64,000 nt of DNA from Siphonodentalium dalli (lineage: Eukaryota > Mollusca > Scaphopoda > Gadilida > Siphonodentaliidae). Under the pieces are notes generated by a model. The model had not been told where the DNA came from. It saw only the letters and a list, made by a program, of their open reading frames with translations, and did not search any database. A program made the position numbers and the translations under genes. The DNA is taken from assembly GCA_032622095.1 (NCBI GenBank), contig CP136068.1, positions 157,071,151 through 157,135,150 of the forward strand. Direction: 5' to 3'. The number at the start of each line of letters is the position of its first letter. Position 1 is the first letter of the stretch. Below are positions 1 through 11,500 of the stretch, in pieces.

Positions 1-369
1 TTTATATCAGATTAAATGAGTGTATATACATAACAAAGTTCCCTCTACATTTGCTGACTATTACTAGATAAGGGAAGTTATCATGATCCATGTTTACGAT
101 GCACACAAAAAAATAAAAAGTAAAATAAAGTCCTTCCTCCCTCATTGATTCCGAAAAATAATTGTCCGAGATTCAAAACTTTTTTTTTTTTGGCCTAATC
201 ATGACAGAACTTATTTTGCTTTCATCATTTTTAAATTTCTCTTTTTGAGCTCATAATTAATGCCTTTGTAAAAGTGTTACAAATAAAGACAGTCTCTATT
301 TCCTGTTAAATGTATGGAACCACAATCTACATGAAATTCAAAGATGTTTTCTATATAGCTTTTGGTCTA
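1..369. repeat. Intronic sequence; first ~200 bp is a dispersed repeat copy
   Basis: Positions 1-200 resemble 9557-9740: both have atcagattaaat, a-cattacaaagtt-ccctacattt, an A/T-rich aaaataaa block and ttttggcctaa in the same order. It is therefore a repeat copy cut by the window edge. I see nothing else to 369. This is inside the CCDC93 intron before the first visible exon. Confidence 0.5.
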
Positions 370-770
370 TTAACCCTTTACCCAACAGAAGGGCCCTGTG
401 CCAATGCATTCTCTTATATATGCGAGTCGACCATAGGTCGCCTCGCATATATAAGAGAATGCATTGGCTTAACACATTAAAAATTATAAAATTGTTAAAG
501 ATTGTAAGAAAAAATGGTAAAAAGTGTTAAAAAAAGATTTTTTTATAGGCCAATGCATTCTCTTATATATGCGAGGCGACCTATGGTCGACTCGCATACA
601 TAAGAGAATGCATTGGCACAGGGCATAACTATAACCATCACAATATGGTCAATGAGTCGGTTCCAATGATATCCATATGTGTATGGTTTTATTGAGACAG
701 ACCCAAGATATTTTAGGCTGTTGAAGCTTTATTTGGCCGGTTTTGGCCGGTTTGTTGGGTAAAGGGTTAA
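370..770. mobile_element. F1 TTAA element (piggyBac-type MITE)
   Basis: TTAA at both ends, with terminal inverted repeats CCCTTTACCCAACA and TGTTGGGTAAAGGG. It contains two ~70-bp hairpins (gccaatgcattctcttat... and its complement) separated by an A/T-rich spacer, then a unique arm ending ttggccggttttggccgg. There is no coding capacity. The TTAA target and CCC-terminus fit piggyBac-type mobilisation. Confidence 0.85.
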
Positions 771-879
771 ATAATAAATCTGTGCCCAGAACACAATAAT
801 AATTTAATTTATTAGCTTATTTTCTGAAAATGGGAGGACGTGTGTCACTATGATTCATATTGATATATAGCTCAACTCG

Positions 880-1010
880 ATGGAAGAGCTTCCTTTAAAG
901 ATTCTCCATAGCCAAGGTGGTTTGATCATGATAACTGTCATCGCAGTCTGGATTAGACAATGTGGTCGACTGGTCGGTGGTTCAAACCCTGAAATGGGCA
1001 AAAATCTGGA
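880..1010. repeat. Possible tRNA-derived SINE fragment
   Basis: The string ggttcaaaccc at 980-990 fits an RNA polymerase III B box, and a weak A-box-like tggtttgatcatg lies about 65 bases upstream. A clear tRNA cloverleaf is not seen. It could be coincidence. Confidence 0.25.
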
Positions 1011-1295
1011 CCGAATTTCAAGCTTGATCTGAGTTGTGAAAATCTCAGTGTGCAATTCCTATCATAAAATTATCTTTTTGGGAACAAAATGAGGATTTTT
1101 TCACACACATTATGAAGCATTGAACCCCTCATATAAAGCCGATGCCTCATAAATTCAAATTTATTTATTTCACTCATTTTAAAAATAAGTTATCTATATA
1201 TTTTCAGCCATTTATACTTCAGTTTGATCGAAACCTTTGCTTTTTTCACATCGATTAGTCTAATGTCGTATTTATAACTTAGATAATATGTATTT

Positions 1296-1395
1296 CTGCT
1301 TGCCTTTAATTTTTATTTAATTTTCCATATGATGCTTGCATTCATCGTTTTCATTTATGCATGTAGTCAAGGCTGACCATGAGTGTAGTAGGTAG
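1296..1395 (+). repeat. Decayed duplicate of the CCDC93 exon-1 3' splice-site region
   Basis: About 100 bp matching 2397-2496: ctgcttgcctttaattttt, ccatatgatgcttgcatt, then atgcatgtagtcaaggctgac against gcatgtagtcgaagctgac of the real exon. The copy breaks down about 25 bases into the exon. It keeps the AG but not an open frame. Confidence 0.8.
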
Positions 1396-1522
1396 ATGTA
1401 ATGAATAAATGACATTAGAGGATAGATTCTATACATTACTTTATAAATTGTAGTATTTTATTTCATACATGTATCCAAGCATCCATTACTTTCTAGAATT
1501 CTTTAAAAAGAAATTAATATAA

Positions 1523-1722
1523 AAAGCCTCCCTCCCTCATCCAATCTTCCACCAGTCTGAGAACATGTGTACATTTATTTTGATGGTTTTATATACCATT
1601 GGAAATAGGAAGATCTGAAATATATAAATATAATGTTATCCAATTAGTATCAGGCATTAAAATAAAATATCTGTCTTAGGCAATTAGATCTCAATTTTGA
1701 GATGAGGGAGGGAGGATATATA
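1523..1722. repeat. Inverted repeat
   Basis: Arms aaagcctccctccctcatc (1526-1544) and gatgagggagggaggatat (about 1701-1719) are inverted around ~160 bp, as in a small hairpin element. A related cttcctccctcat string occurs near 132. Confidence 0.5.
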
Positions 1723-1852
1723 TTTTTATATATATTTTTTTCATCAAATTCTGGAAAACATATATACTCCAGAAACTAAAAAACAATTATTTTCTTTGTT
1801 CAAATCCAATATTTCTAACAGAAAATATTGATAAAATGTTTGATGAGGCTTT

Positions 1853-2317
1853 TTAACCCTTTCAGTGCCAGGTCCGATTTTTTGTATCAACCCATATACC
1901 CTGTGCCAATGCATTCTCTTATATATGCGAGTCGACCATAGGTCGCCTCACATATATAAGAGAATGCATTGGCCTAACAATTTTTCATCATTTTTTATTA
2001 TTTTTTACAATTTTAATAATTTTTTCTTATATTCTTTAACAGACTTATTTTGTAGGTTTAGTGCCAGGGAATCTTACGTTTTTCATGGACATCAAAATTA
2101 TTACTATCAATACTTGGTGATAGTTTTGAGTTATAACATGCCCCTAAGGTTTTATCCAGTTTGTTTTTAAATTCGCTATAGCATGCTTAAGCATACCCAA
2201 ACAAAATTCAACCCAAAAAAATCCAAAAAAGAAAAAATGTTTTTATTTTTTTAGGGACGATTTTACAGACCGTAAATTAGGGCCGATGAGATCGGCCCCT
2301 GGCACTGAAAGGGTTAA
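1853..2317. mobile_element. F2 TTAA element
   Basis: TTAA ends, with inverted termini CCCTTTCAGTGCCAGG and CCTGGCACTGAAAGGG. The order is: one ~70-bp hairpin near the left end, an A/T spacer, a long non-hairpin arm (gccagggaatcttacg ... atagcatgcttaagcat), then gccgatgagatcggcccc. The open frames within it are repeat translations. Confidence 0.88.
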
Positions 2318-2468
2318 AGAACATTTCAGTGACGAGGAAGTTGCCTGAGAACACAGAATGTTTATTTATTCGGTGTATATATATGTGGTCATGTTCCTGC
2401 TTGCCTTTTATTTTTAGTTAAATTATCCATATGATGCTTGCATTCCATGTTTTAATTTTTGCATGTAG

Positions 2469-2555
2469 TCGAAGCTGACTGCAAGCGCAGTAGGTTCCAT
2501 CGTCAGCATGCAGTCACAGGAGATACAGCAGTTTGCTTCAGAATACCAGAGAAAG
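2469..2555 (+). CDS. CCDC93: CCDC93 exon 1 of window
   Basis: 87 bp, 29 codons, phase 0 at both ends. The acceptor is gcatgtag and the donor aaag|gtgcgt. It encodes [15 protein letters not shown] then [12 protein letters not shown], matching the start of the human coiled coil (RLTASSVGQIV). Another AG 22 bases inside the exon (2489-2490) would change the frame, so the first AG was chosen. Both edges of this exon have copies nearby (1296-1395 and 2545-3026). Confidence 0.88.
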
Positions 2556-5500
2556 GTGCGTAATAAAAACACCCATATCATGTGTTATCATTCTAGCTTA
2601 AAGTGCATAATATGAACAACACCCTATGTTATCATTCCCAGAGAAAGGTGCATAATTAAAACAACAGCCATATCATGTGTTGTCATTCTAGCGAAAGGTG
2701 CATAATATAAACAACACCCTATGTTATCATTCCCAGAGAAAGGTGCATAATTAAAACAACAGCCATATCATGTGTTGTCATTCTAGCGAAAGGTGCATAA
2801 TATAAACAACACCCTATGTTATCATTCCCAGAGAAAGGTGCATAATTAAAACAACAGCCATATCATGTGTTGTCATTCTAGCGAAACGTGCATAATATAA
2901 ACAACACCCTATGTTATCATTCCCAGAGAAAGGTGCATAATTAAAACAACAGCCATATCATGTGTTGTCATTCTAGCGAAAGGTGCATAATATAAACAAA
3001 ACCCTATGTTATCATTCTCAGAGAAAGCAGTCTAACTAAAACTAGACCAAGGTTTCATTACAGTCAACACTCAGTCTAGAGACTCCGGTACTTAAATTGA
3101 TTTAAAGCTCATTAATATTCATATTTTGAAATAGGCACTGATTATTATTTTGATTGTGCGACAATGCCCATATGTGTTAATAATAATGGCTGTAACCCAT
3201 AGGCTGAATAGCTAAATCGTCTTTTCTGTGGATAAATAAGCTTCGTAAAATATTCTCAATGTTCTTGTTTCATTGAATCAGTGCCTAATTTATGCAATAC
3301 AATCTTTATTGCAAATTTGAGAATTTTGATTTCGCCAAGTTCAGCCATGTTGTATTCGTACGACCTTGTTTTGTCCATCACTTCCGCTTTCTGCAATATA
3401 ATTTTTAGCAGCATTGGGCAGGGCATGTAAGAAATGAAAAAGTGTGAATAATTGTGGGTTTTGCAAGAAGCAATTGATTGGTCGAGCAACGCCTTCTTCA
3501 ATGCGCAAGTAATTCATTGGTGCAATTCTTCGCGTTTGAATTAAATTGTTCCATGGGAGTCCCTAAACCGTAGATATAGTCTAGTTTTAATCAGTCTGTA
3601 GTGAAATGTGCATAATAAGAACAACATACATGCGCTGTGTCATAGAGAAATTGATAGTGCATAATAAATAACAACATCTATGTCACTTATTATTATCAGA
3701 AAGGTCAGTAAAAACCAGAGACCAACCTGGAGGTTTCAAATTGGGAGAAACCACTGCCCCCTGTTTGGTTATTTGAGAGAAGGCACTGCCCCCTGTTTGG
3801 TTATTTGGGAGAAGGCACTGCCCCCTGTTTGGTTATTTGGGAGAAGCCACTGTCCCCAGTTTGGTTATTAGGGAGAAGGCACTGCCCCCTGGTTGGTTAT
3901 TAGGGAGAAGGCACTGCCCCCTGTTTGGTTATTAGGGAGAAGGCACTGTCCCCCTATTCGGTTATTAGGGAGAAGGCACTGCCCCCTGGTTGGTTATTAG
4001 GGAGAAGGCACTGCCCCTTGTTTGGTTATTAGGGAGAAGGCACTGCCCCCTGTTTGGTTATAGGGAGAAGGCACTGTCCCCTGTTTGGTTATTAGGGAGA
4101 AGGCACTGCCCCCTGTTTGGTTATTAGGGAGAAGGCACTGCCCCCTGTTGGTTATTAGGGAGAAGGCACTGCCCCCGGTTTGGTTATAGAGAGAAGGCAC
4201 TGTCCCATGTGTGGTTATTAGGGAGAATGATCTGTCCCCCTGTTTGGTTATTTGGGAGAAGGCACTGCCCCCTGTTTGGTTATTTGGGAGAAGGCACTGC
4301 CCCCTGTTTGGTTATAGGGAGAATGCACTGTCCCCTGCTTGGTTATTAGGGAGAATGCACTGTCCCATGTGTGGTTATTAGGGAGAATGATCTGTCCCCC
4401 TGTTTGGTTATTAGGGCAAAGGCACTGCCCCCTGTTTGGTTATTAGGGCAAAGGCACTGCCCCCTGTTTGGTTATTAGGGAGAAGGCACTGTCCCCTGTT
4501 TGGTTATAGGGAGAAGGCACTGCCTCCTGTTTGGTTATAGGGAGAAGGCACTGTCCCCTGTTTGGTTATTAGGGCGAAGGCACTGCCCCCTGTTTGGTTA
4601 TTTGGGAGAAGGCACTGTCCCCTGTTTGGTTATTAGGGCGAAGGCACTGCCCCCTGTTTGATTATTAGGGCGAAGGCACTGCCCCCTGTTTGGTTATTAG
4701 GGCGAAGGCACTGTCCCCCTGTTTGATTATTAGGGCGAAGGCACTGCCCCCTGTTTGGTTATTAGCAATAGGAAGAAGGTGGCTGTTATCAGGGCAAAGT
4801 AACAATGGCTGAAGTTCCATTTACATCCCAGCATGACCCTTCTATGAACCAATAAGTACTTATACAACACAAGAGCTCATTTGTAAAACCATTATAGTAA
4901 GTAAGAACACAATTATAATCAATACATATGCTTTAAAAATGCTGTTTGGATATATACATACTGCTATATTAGAGAGAAGTCACTTCCCCCTGGAACAAAA
5001 ATAGGGAGAAGTGGCATATTTTAGGGAGAAGATGTCTCCCCAAGTCGCCCTTTAGGCTGGTCCCTGTCTCTCTAAGTTGCCCTCTAGGCTGATCCCTGTA
5101 CTGACTATGATGTAGTTTTCTGTGTATAATGAATACAACACCTGCGTGATTTAGTTTATTTAAAACTAGTTAATGAGGCCAATGGTTATTGTCACAAGGC
5201 TTTGATCACATTCATAGCCAGCTTTTTAATGTCACAAGTGTTGCCATCTTTTTGTGAAGGATCAAATTCATAGCTAGCTTTTCAAATCTCGTTGTTTGAT
5301 CATGGGATACATAAGTGTCTGTTTACAAAATGGCTCCCAGCACTCTCGTTTTAGCTAAATTCATTGTGGAGCTAGGCCAAGATTTGGTTTATAAATTAAA
5401 TTCATGTGATGTTTAGCCTATATATTCTACATCAGTTTCCCGGCTGCAAATCTAAACTCTGTAAATCTATGTTTATGTTATTCCCTCACACCGTCTGCTT

Positions 5501-8500
5501 GAAATGCAAATACCGGATATATACTTCACTAGTTCCGTTTATCCGAGAACAAGAAAAGCTGGCTACGAATTTGATCGAAGCCTTGTGACAATGACCCCAT
5601 CAGCATTAATGTGTTCATTTCTATTTGTTTTGTTGTGATAAATGCATGAAATTAAGGATGAATAAACCTTCTGCATGATCAAGAGCAGTAAAATTTGCAT
5701 GTATGTTGAAACTAGAGAATGATTTATTGCATGGGGTCCCTTCTCGGATATTATTGTCCCCCGATAAAATATTAGGCACGTGGTTCTCTTTTGAGAAGAT
5801 GCAGGCCAAGTTCGAATTTGGTCACGTTCTGATGATTTTTGACGGAGTTATGCCCCTTGTTCAACCTAGAAATCTCTTTGGGTTGTCTGGATGATAACTT
5901 GAGCAATATTTAACAGAATTTCTTTGGTATTTGGTACATGTTCACATTTGAGTAGACGCAGGCCAATTTTGATTTTATTCGATTTAGAAATAATAATATT
6001 TGTGTTGTGTAAATGATATATTGAGCAACCTTCAAAATAATCTCTTGGTGTGTGGCTCACCTTTGAGAACATGCAGGTCATCGTCTAATAGGAGTCAAAT
6101 TTGCCAGAATTTTACTTCTTTAATTTTCTTTTTTTTAAAAACAACGTCCCAAAAAGCCACCGAAATTTCGGGGGACGTGGGGTCTATGACCTTTATTTTA
6201 ATAAGGTTATCTAAAACTCATCGAGTCCTATCTTTGACCAAGTAGTTTTTGATAAACTTTTTTTGTCTCTCATTTAAATTATCTCCCTTCCCACAGCAAG
6301 CAGAGATAGAGCAGATGGATAAGTCGGAGCGACTGAGCGGCGCCCAGCAACACAAGAGAGTGACCGCGGCTTATAGTAAACAGATACAGCAACAACAAAA
6401 CAAGATGGACGAGGTAAGTTTATAATAAACAGATACAGCAACACAAGAGAGTGACCGCAGCTTATAGTAAACAGATACAGCAACAACAAAACAAGATGGA
6501 CGTGGTATGTTTATAATAATCAGATACAGCAACAACAAAACAAGAGAGTGACCGCAGCTTATAGTAAACAGATACAGCAACAACAAAATAAGATGGATGA
6601 GGTAAGTTTATAATAAACAACTACAGCAACAACAAAACAAGATGGATAAGGTAAGTTTATAATAAACAGATACAGCAACAACAAAACAAGATGAATGAGG
6701 TATGTTTATAATAAACAGATACAGCAACAACAAAACAAGATGGATGAGGTATGTTTATAATAAACAGATACAGCAACAACAAAACAAGATGGATGAGGTA
6801 TGTTTATAATAAACAGATACAGCAACAACAAAACAAGATGGATGAGGTATGTTTATAATAAACAGATACAGCAACAACAAAACAAGATGGATGAGGTATG
6901 TTAATAATAAACAGATACAGCAACAACAAAACAAGATGGATGAGCTATGTTTATAATAAACAGATACAGCAACAACAAAACAAAAACAAGATGGATGAGG
7001 TTAAGATAGGCCAACGAAAAAACAAGATGGATGATTCTGCAGTCACGCTTTTTAAACAGTATTTACACAGTATGTTGTTCATCTGTTCACATGATGTTGC
7101 ATTATTTGCATATTTAACCCTTCCATGACTGGAACATCATGAAATTTTGCGAAAACCCTGTGCCAATGCATTCTCTTATATTCTCTCATAGGGAGCCTCG
7201 CATATATAAGAGTATACATTGGTCTAACAATATTTACCTTGACCTTGTAAGCCAGTGCATACTCTTATATATGTGAGGCTCACTATGGGAGACTCACATA
7301 TATAAGAGAATGCAGTGGCTCATGGTCTTTAACCCTTTGAGTGCCAGGTCCGATTTTTGTATCAACCCATATACCCTGTGCCAATGCATTCTCTTATATA
7401 TGCGAGTCGACCATAGGTCGCCTCGCATATATAAGAGAATGCATTGGCTTAACAATTATTATTATTTTTTTTTTTTTTACAAATTTTTACAATTTTAATA
7501 TATTTTATTATATTCTTTAACAGACTTATTGTGTAGGTTTAGGGCCGATAATATCGGCCCCTGGCACTCAAAGGGTTAATACTGGTCCAGCGCAGCTCCC
7601 GTCTTGAAAGGGTTAGCTTCTCAAATGATCTCCTGAATGAGTTGAAAAGAACTAGACTCATTTTTTTTTATTTGACTTCAGCTAGAAGATAAGATGTTTG
7701 AATATGCTTCTCTTTTGTTATTTAGTAGTATTACCTTTATTGAATAGTTTGATTTACGATGTTGTTGTTGTAAATTTACTTCCTGTTTTCAGATCAAAGC
7801 CAAGTATGATGCACTGCACACGTCATTCCAAGAAACTCAGGGCAGACTTCAAGAGGTAAATTAACCCACCGTGTCCTCAATGGATTCACTCAGTCACCCC
7901 TTAACCCTTTACCCAACAAACCGGCCAAAACCGGCCAAATAAAGCTACAACAGCCTAAAATATCTTCGGTCTGTCTCAATAGAACCATACAAATATGGAT
8001 ATCATTGGAACCGGCTCCTTGACCACATTGTGATAGTTACAGTTATGCCCTGTGCCAATGCATTCTCTTATATATGCGAGTCGACCATAGGTCGCCTCGC
8101 ATATATAAGAGAATGCATTGGCCTAAAAAAAATCTTTTTTTAACACTTTTTACCATTTTTTCTTACATTCTTTAACAATTTTATAATTTTTAATGTGTTA
8201 AGCCAATGCATTCTCTTATATATGCGAGGCGACCTATGGTCGACTCGCATATATAAGAGAATGCATTGGCACAGGGCCCTTCTGTTGGGTAAAGGGTTAA
8301 AGAGGTAGATTAACCAGACCTGAGAATAAGGTGGCTGTCATTTGCAGAATGAGGTCACCAGAGGGTGAATTTAGTGATGCTATCCCGCATAGTGGGCTAG
8401 CATCACTAAATTACCCTCTGGGGACCTCATTCTGCTTAGGCCTCATCTTCTCTGGAAAGTTTCTTTATTATCAAATTTCTATAGAACCTTCTTCATATGA

Positions 8501-11500
8501 TTCTATTTCTTTTAGTTTAGTTTCTCTATATCCCCAAATTGGCAGACGACACATTGCATAACCGAGGTTCCCAATGGGTGTACATCACAATATTCACCAT
8601 TTGGGAACTTCAATCTGAGTCTATGTCTGCCTGGATACATCACAATTACATTCTCAACTAACACTATGTTCTGAGTGGTTCTCATTAATGATTATGTAGA
8701 CGAGGTCCAGATGTTAGCCACAAAAGAATGATCAGAAATATTTCATGGTATGTAACATGTTGTCATGAATGCAGTGAAGTCGAACATCAAAATAACTGGC
8801 AAATTTTTATAACAATTTCATCTACCATTGTTGGTGGCGATACAAAAAAATTGTCAGTACACTTATTTCACCCGCAAATTTAACTTGACATTCATCGCAA
8901 AGTTTACAGTGACTAAGACTAAAAAAATGGTTTTGATTCTCAGGCATAGCCGCATTGAAAAAAAATGGCCCGCGTTGGACAATTTTATTCCGATTTTTGA
9001 TTCTTACGTAGTTGTAAAATGGTAACACGAAAATAGGAAACTGTCACACGGAAATTAGTTATGTTTCAAATAACGAATAGGAGCTAAATACAAAGGTATA
9101 TGTGTGGGTAATCAACAAAAGACCATAGATAACGATAACTATCAGGTATATTGTCACTACAGGCTATGCAAACCCCCAAGTTTATTGGCATATTGTGTTG
9201 AATATTTCGATCAGCACATATTCGGGAATGCAATAAAAACTCAGTTCGACAATATTAGCCATGTTTTTTATGTTTTATTGCCAATAAATTAGCAATATTG
9301 TCCATCATCCATTGTATGTACATCTCTAATTGGTCAGAAGAATAAGTGAACCAAGTCTTTCTATGATAGTTTGGAAGATCACTTTATCTTTTCGTTTTGA
9401 CTGTATTTACGATCCGTATTTTTATATGAATCGGATATATAGTTTCTGGTGTTGTTAAAATGATTGTGCCGATATTAAAATCATATCAATATATATATAA
9501 TTATAGGTATTCCCTATATGATTTATGGGTAATACAATGTCATAATTTGTCATTCTTTATATCAGATTAAATTAATTTATATCCATTACAAAGTTCTCCC
9601 TACATTTTCTGGACCTGTGAAGGTATATTAACACATGCTTACTATGCCGTTCTACGGGCAGAAAACAAATAAAAAATAAAAATAAAACCCTTGTGCCCGC
9701 ATTGATTTAAAAAAAAATCAAATATCCTTTTTATTTGGCCTAAATACTATTAGATATTCCTAGTTTTTTATGGGCTGAGATTTCCCCCCGCGGCCATAGG
9801 GGTAACATTACCCCAACCGCTAATGGAAACCCTGAATAAATGCTCTGAGAGTATATTACTGGAGTTATCATTAATACTGGTACAAGTTTGCCATCAAAAA
9901 GTCCCTAATCTACACTATAGTTCATCAGTTATGCTGGACGTCATGTATAGCAAACATGTTACTCTATTCTTTATTGTTCGTAGGTTGAACAGAGGAGCCT
10001 TGATGTCGACATAGCGATGGACACACTGGATGAAGTAGAGAATGACGAGAATCGAGAGTAAGTTTTATATTCTGTTAAGTGTTTATATAAAGATCATGGA
10101 AGTTTTAAGTACCTCTGTAAAATACCATACATATTCATCGTGGAAGTTTGAAGTACCTCTGTAAAATGCCATACATATTCATCAAAGCAGAAAGCATTAG
10201 TTGAATCACAAATTAACCCTTCCCTGACTGGAGCTTCCTGAAATTTTTGCAAAAACCCTGTGCCAATGCATTCTCTTATATATGCGAGTCTCCCATAGGG
10301 ATCCTCACATATATAAGAGAATACATTGGCATAACAATATTTACCTTGAGCTTGTAAGCCAGTGAATTCTCTTATATATTCAAGGCTCCCTATTGGATAT
10401 ATATGAGAATGTTCTGGTACAGGGTCTTTAATGCTGCTCAGCACAGCTCCCATCATTAAATGGTTAAGACATGAATTTTTAATGACTTAATATAGTAGTG
10501 TTATGCCATTAAATGGCTAAGGACAACTAGATTTTCACTCTCATCTATTTACCTCCCCCCAGCCCCCACTCCCTGTCCTGAACCTCTCCACTCTAGCACG
10601 CAAAATCCACATCCCACCACTCTGTCGAGAAAACGACAATGACTTTAAATTTGAGGAAGGTATTTCCAAAATTTCATTTTTTAAATTATTAAGAGTTGAC
10701 TTCTGTTTTTGTGTTTGGTTATGAATGCTCTTTCAAATAGCAAATAATCTGGAAAATTTGGTTTAAACAATATTTTTACCAATTTTACCTGTGGGGTAAA
10801 GCAGACGGGTTTATGGTTCTGTATGGTCCGAATAATAAAGTTTTGATGAAGGGAAAGGATAGAGAAATGGAGTGGAAAGGGCAACTAAACTTACCATTTA
10901 GTGGCAGAATACAATTCATACAGAAAGAGATCATGTTAAATTGCTCCCCTTTTTTTTGTCGAAATTCCAAAATGTTCTATTCGATCGCGCTATGATCCAC
11001 ATGGAGGGGGTTTAAAATTGTGAGTGATCAGGAACATCTACATTTAGGAGGTGTTAAATTCAATGTATTTGTTAAGTATTTAAATAAGTAACAAAATCAG
11101 TACACAGTGACAGATGAATCCATACAATAACTAAACACTCATTAGTAGTGGACAAGGTGGTGGGGCTAAAAACACGGAGAGCAACTATTTAAAACAATTA
11201 CATATAATTTGCTACTAATACTCATGTCTCAGCGTCGACCACCTCACTTCTGGAAAATTTGAAGTTAATAATGCTATGTATGCATTTATCATATACATCA
11301 TGATTCTTATGATTTTAACTATCATTATTTTTAGCTATTGGCATCATTCATGTGGACGTGCATCCATCAACAATTTCCTTTGGCTGCATCCTGTCATCAC
11401 CAAACTTCATATGGATCTTCAGGGTTGATCTCTAGATGGGAGCCATCGATTATTTCAGAAATTCGTTAAAACAAACATGGCCGCCAGCTGGGATTTTATT

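Noticed and set aside
880-1010. tRNA gene
   Set aside because: A B-box-like string exists but no acceptor stem or anticodon arm pairs; at best a SINE relic.
3680-4200. Repetitive open frames with a Gly/Pro/Cys pattern
   Set aside because: Translations of the 32-bp minisatellite; 32 is not a multiple of three and the frames close quickly.
6297-7040. Longer exon 2 reading into the repeats as a Gln-rich domain
   Set aside because: The first intronic codons after the real donor are followed at once by TAA in frame, and the 49-bp unit length breaks the frame each time.
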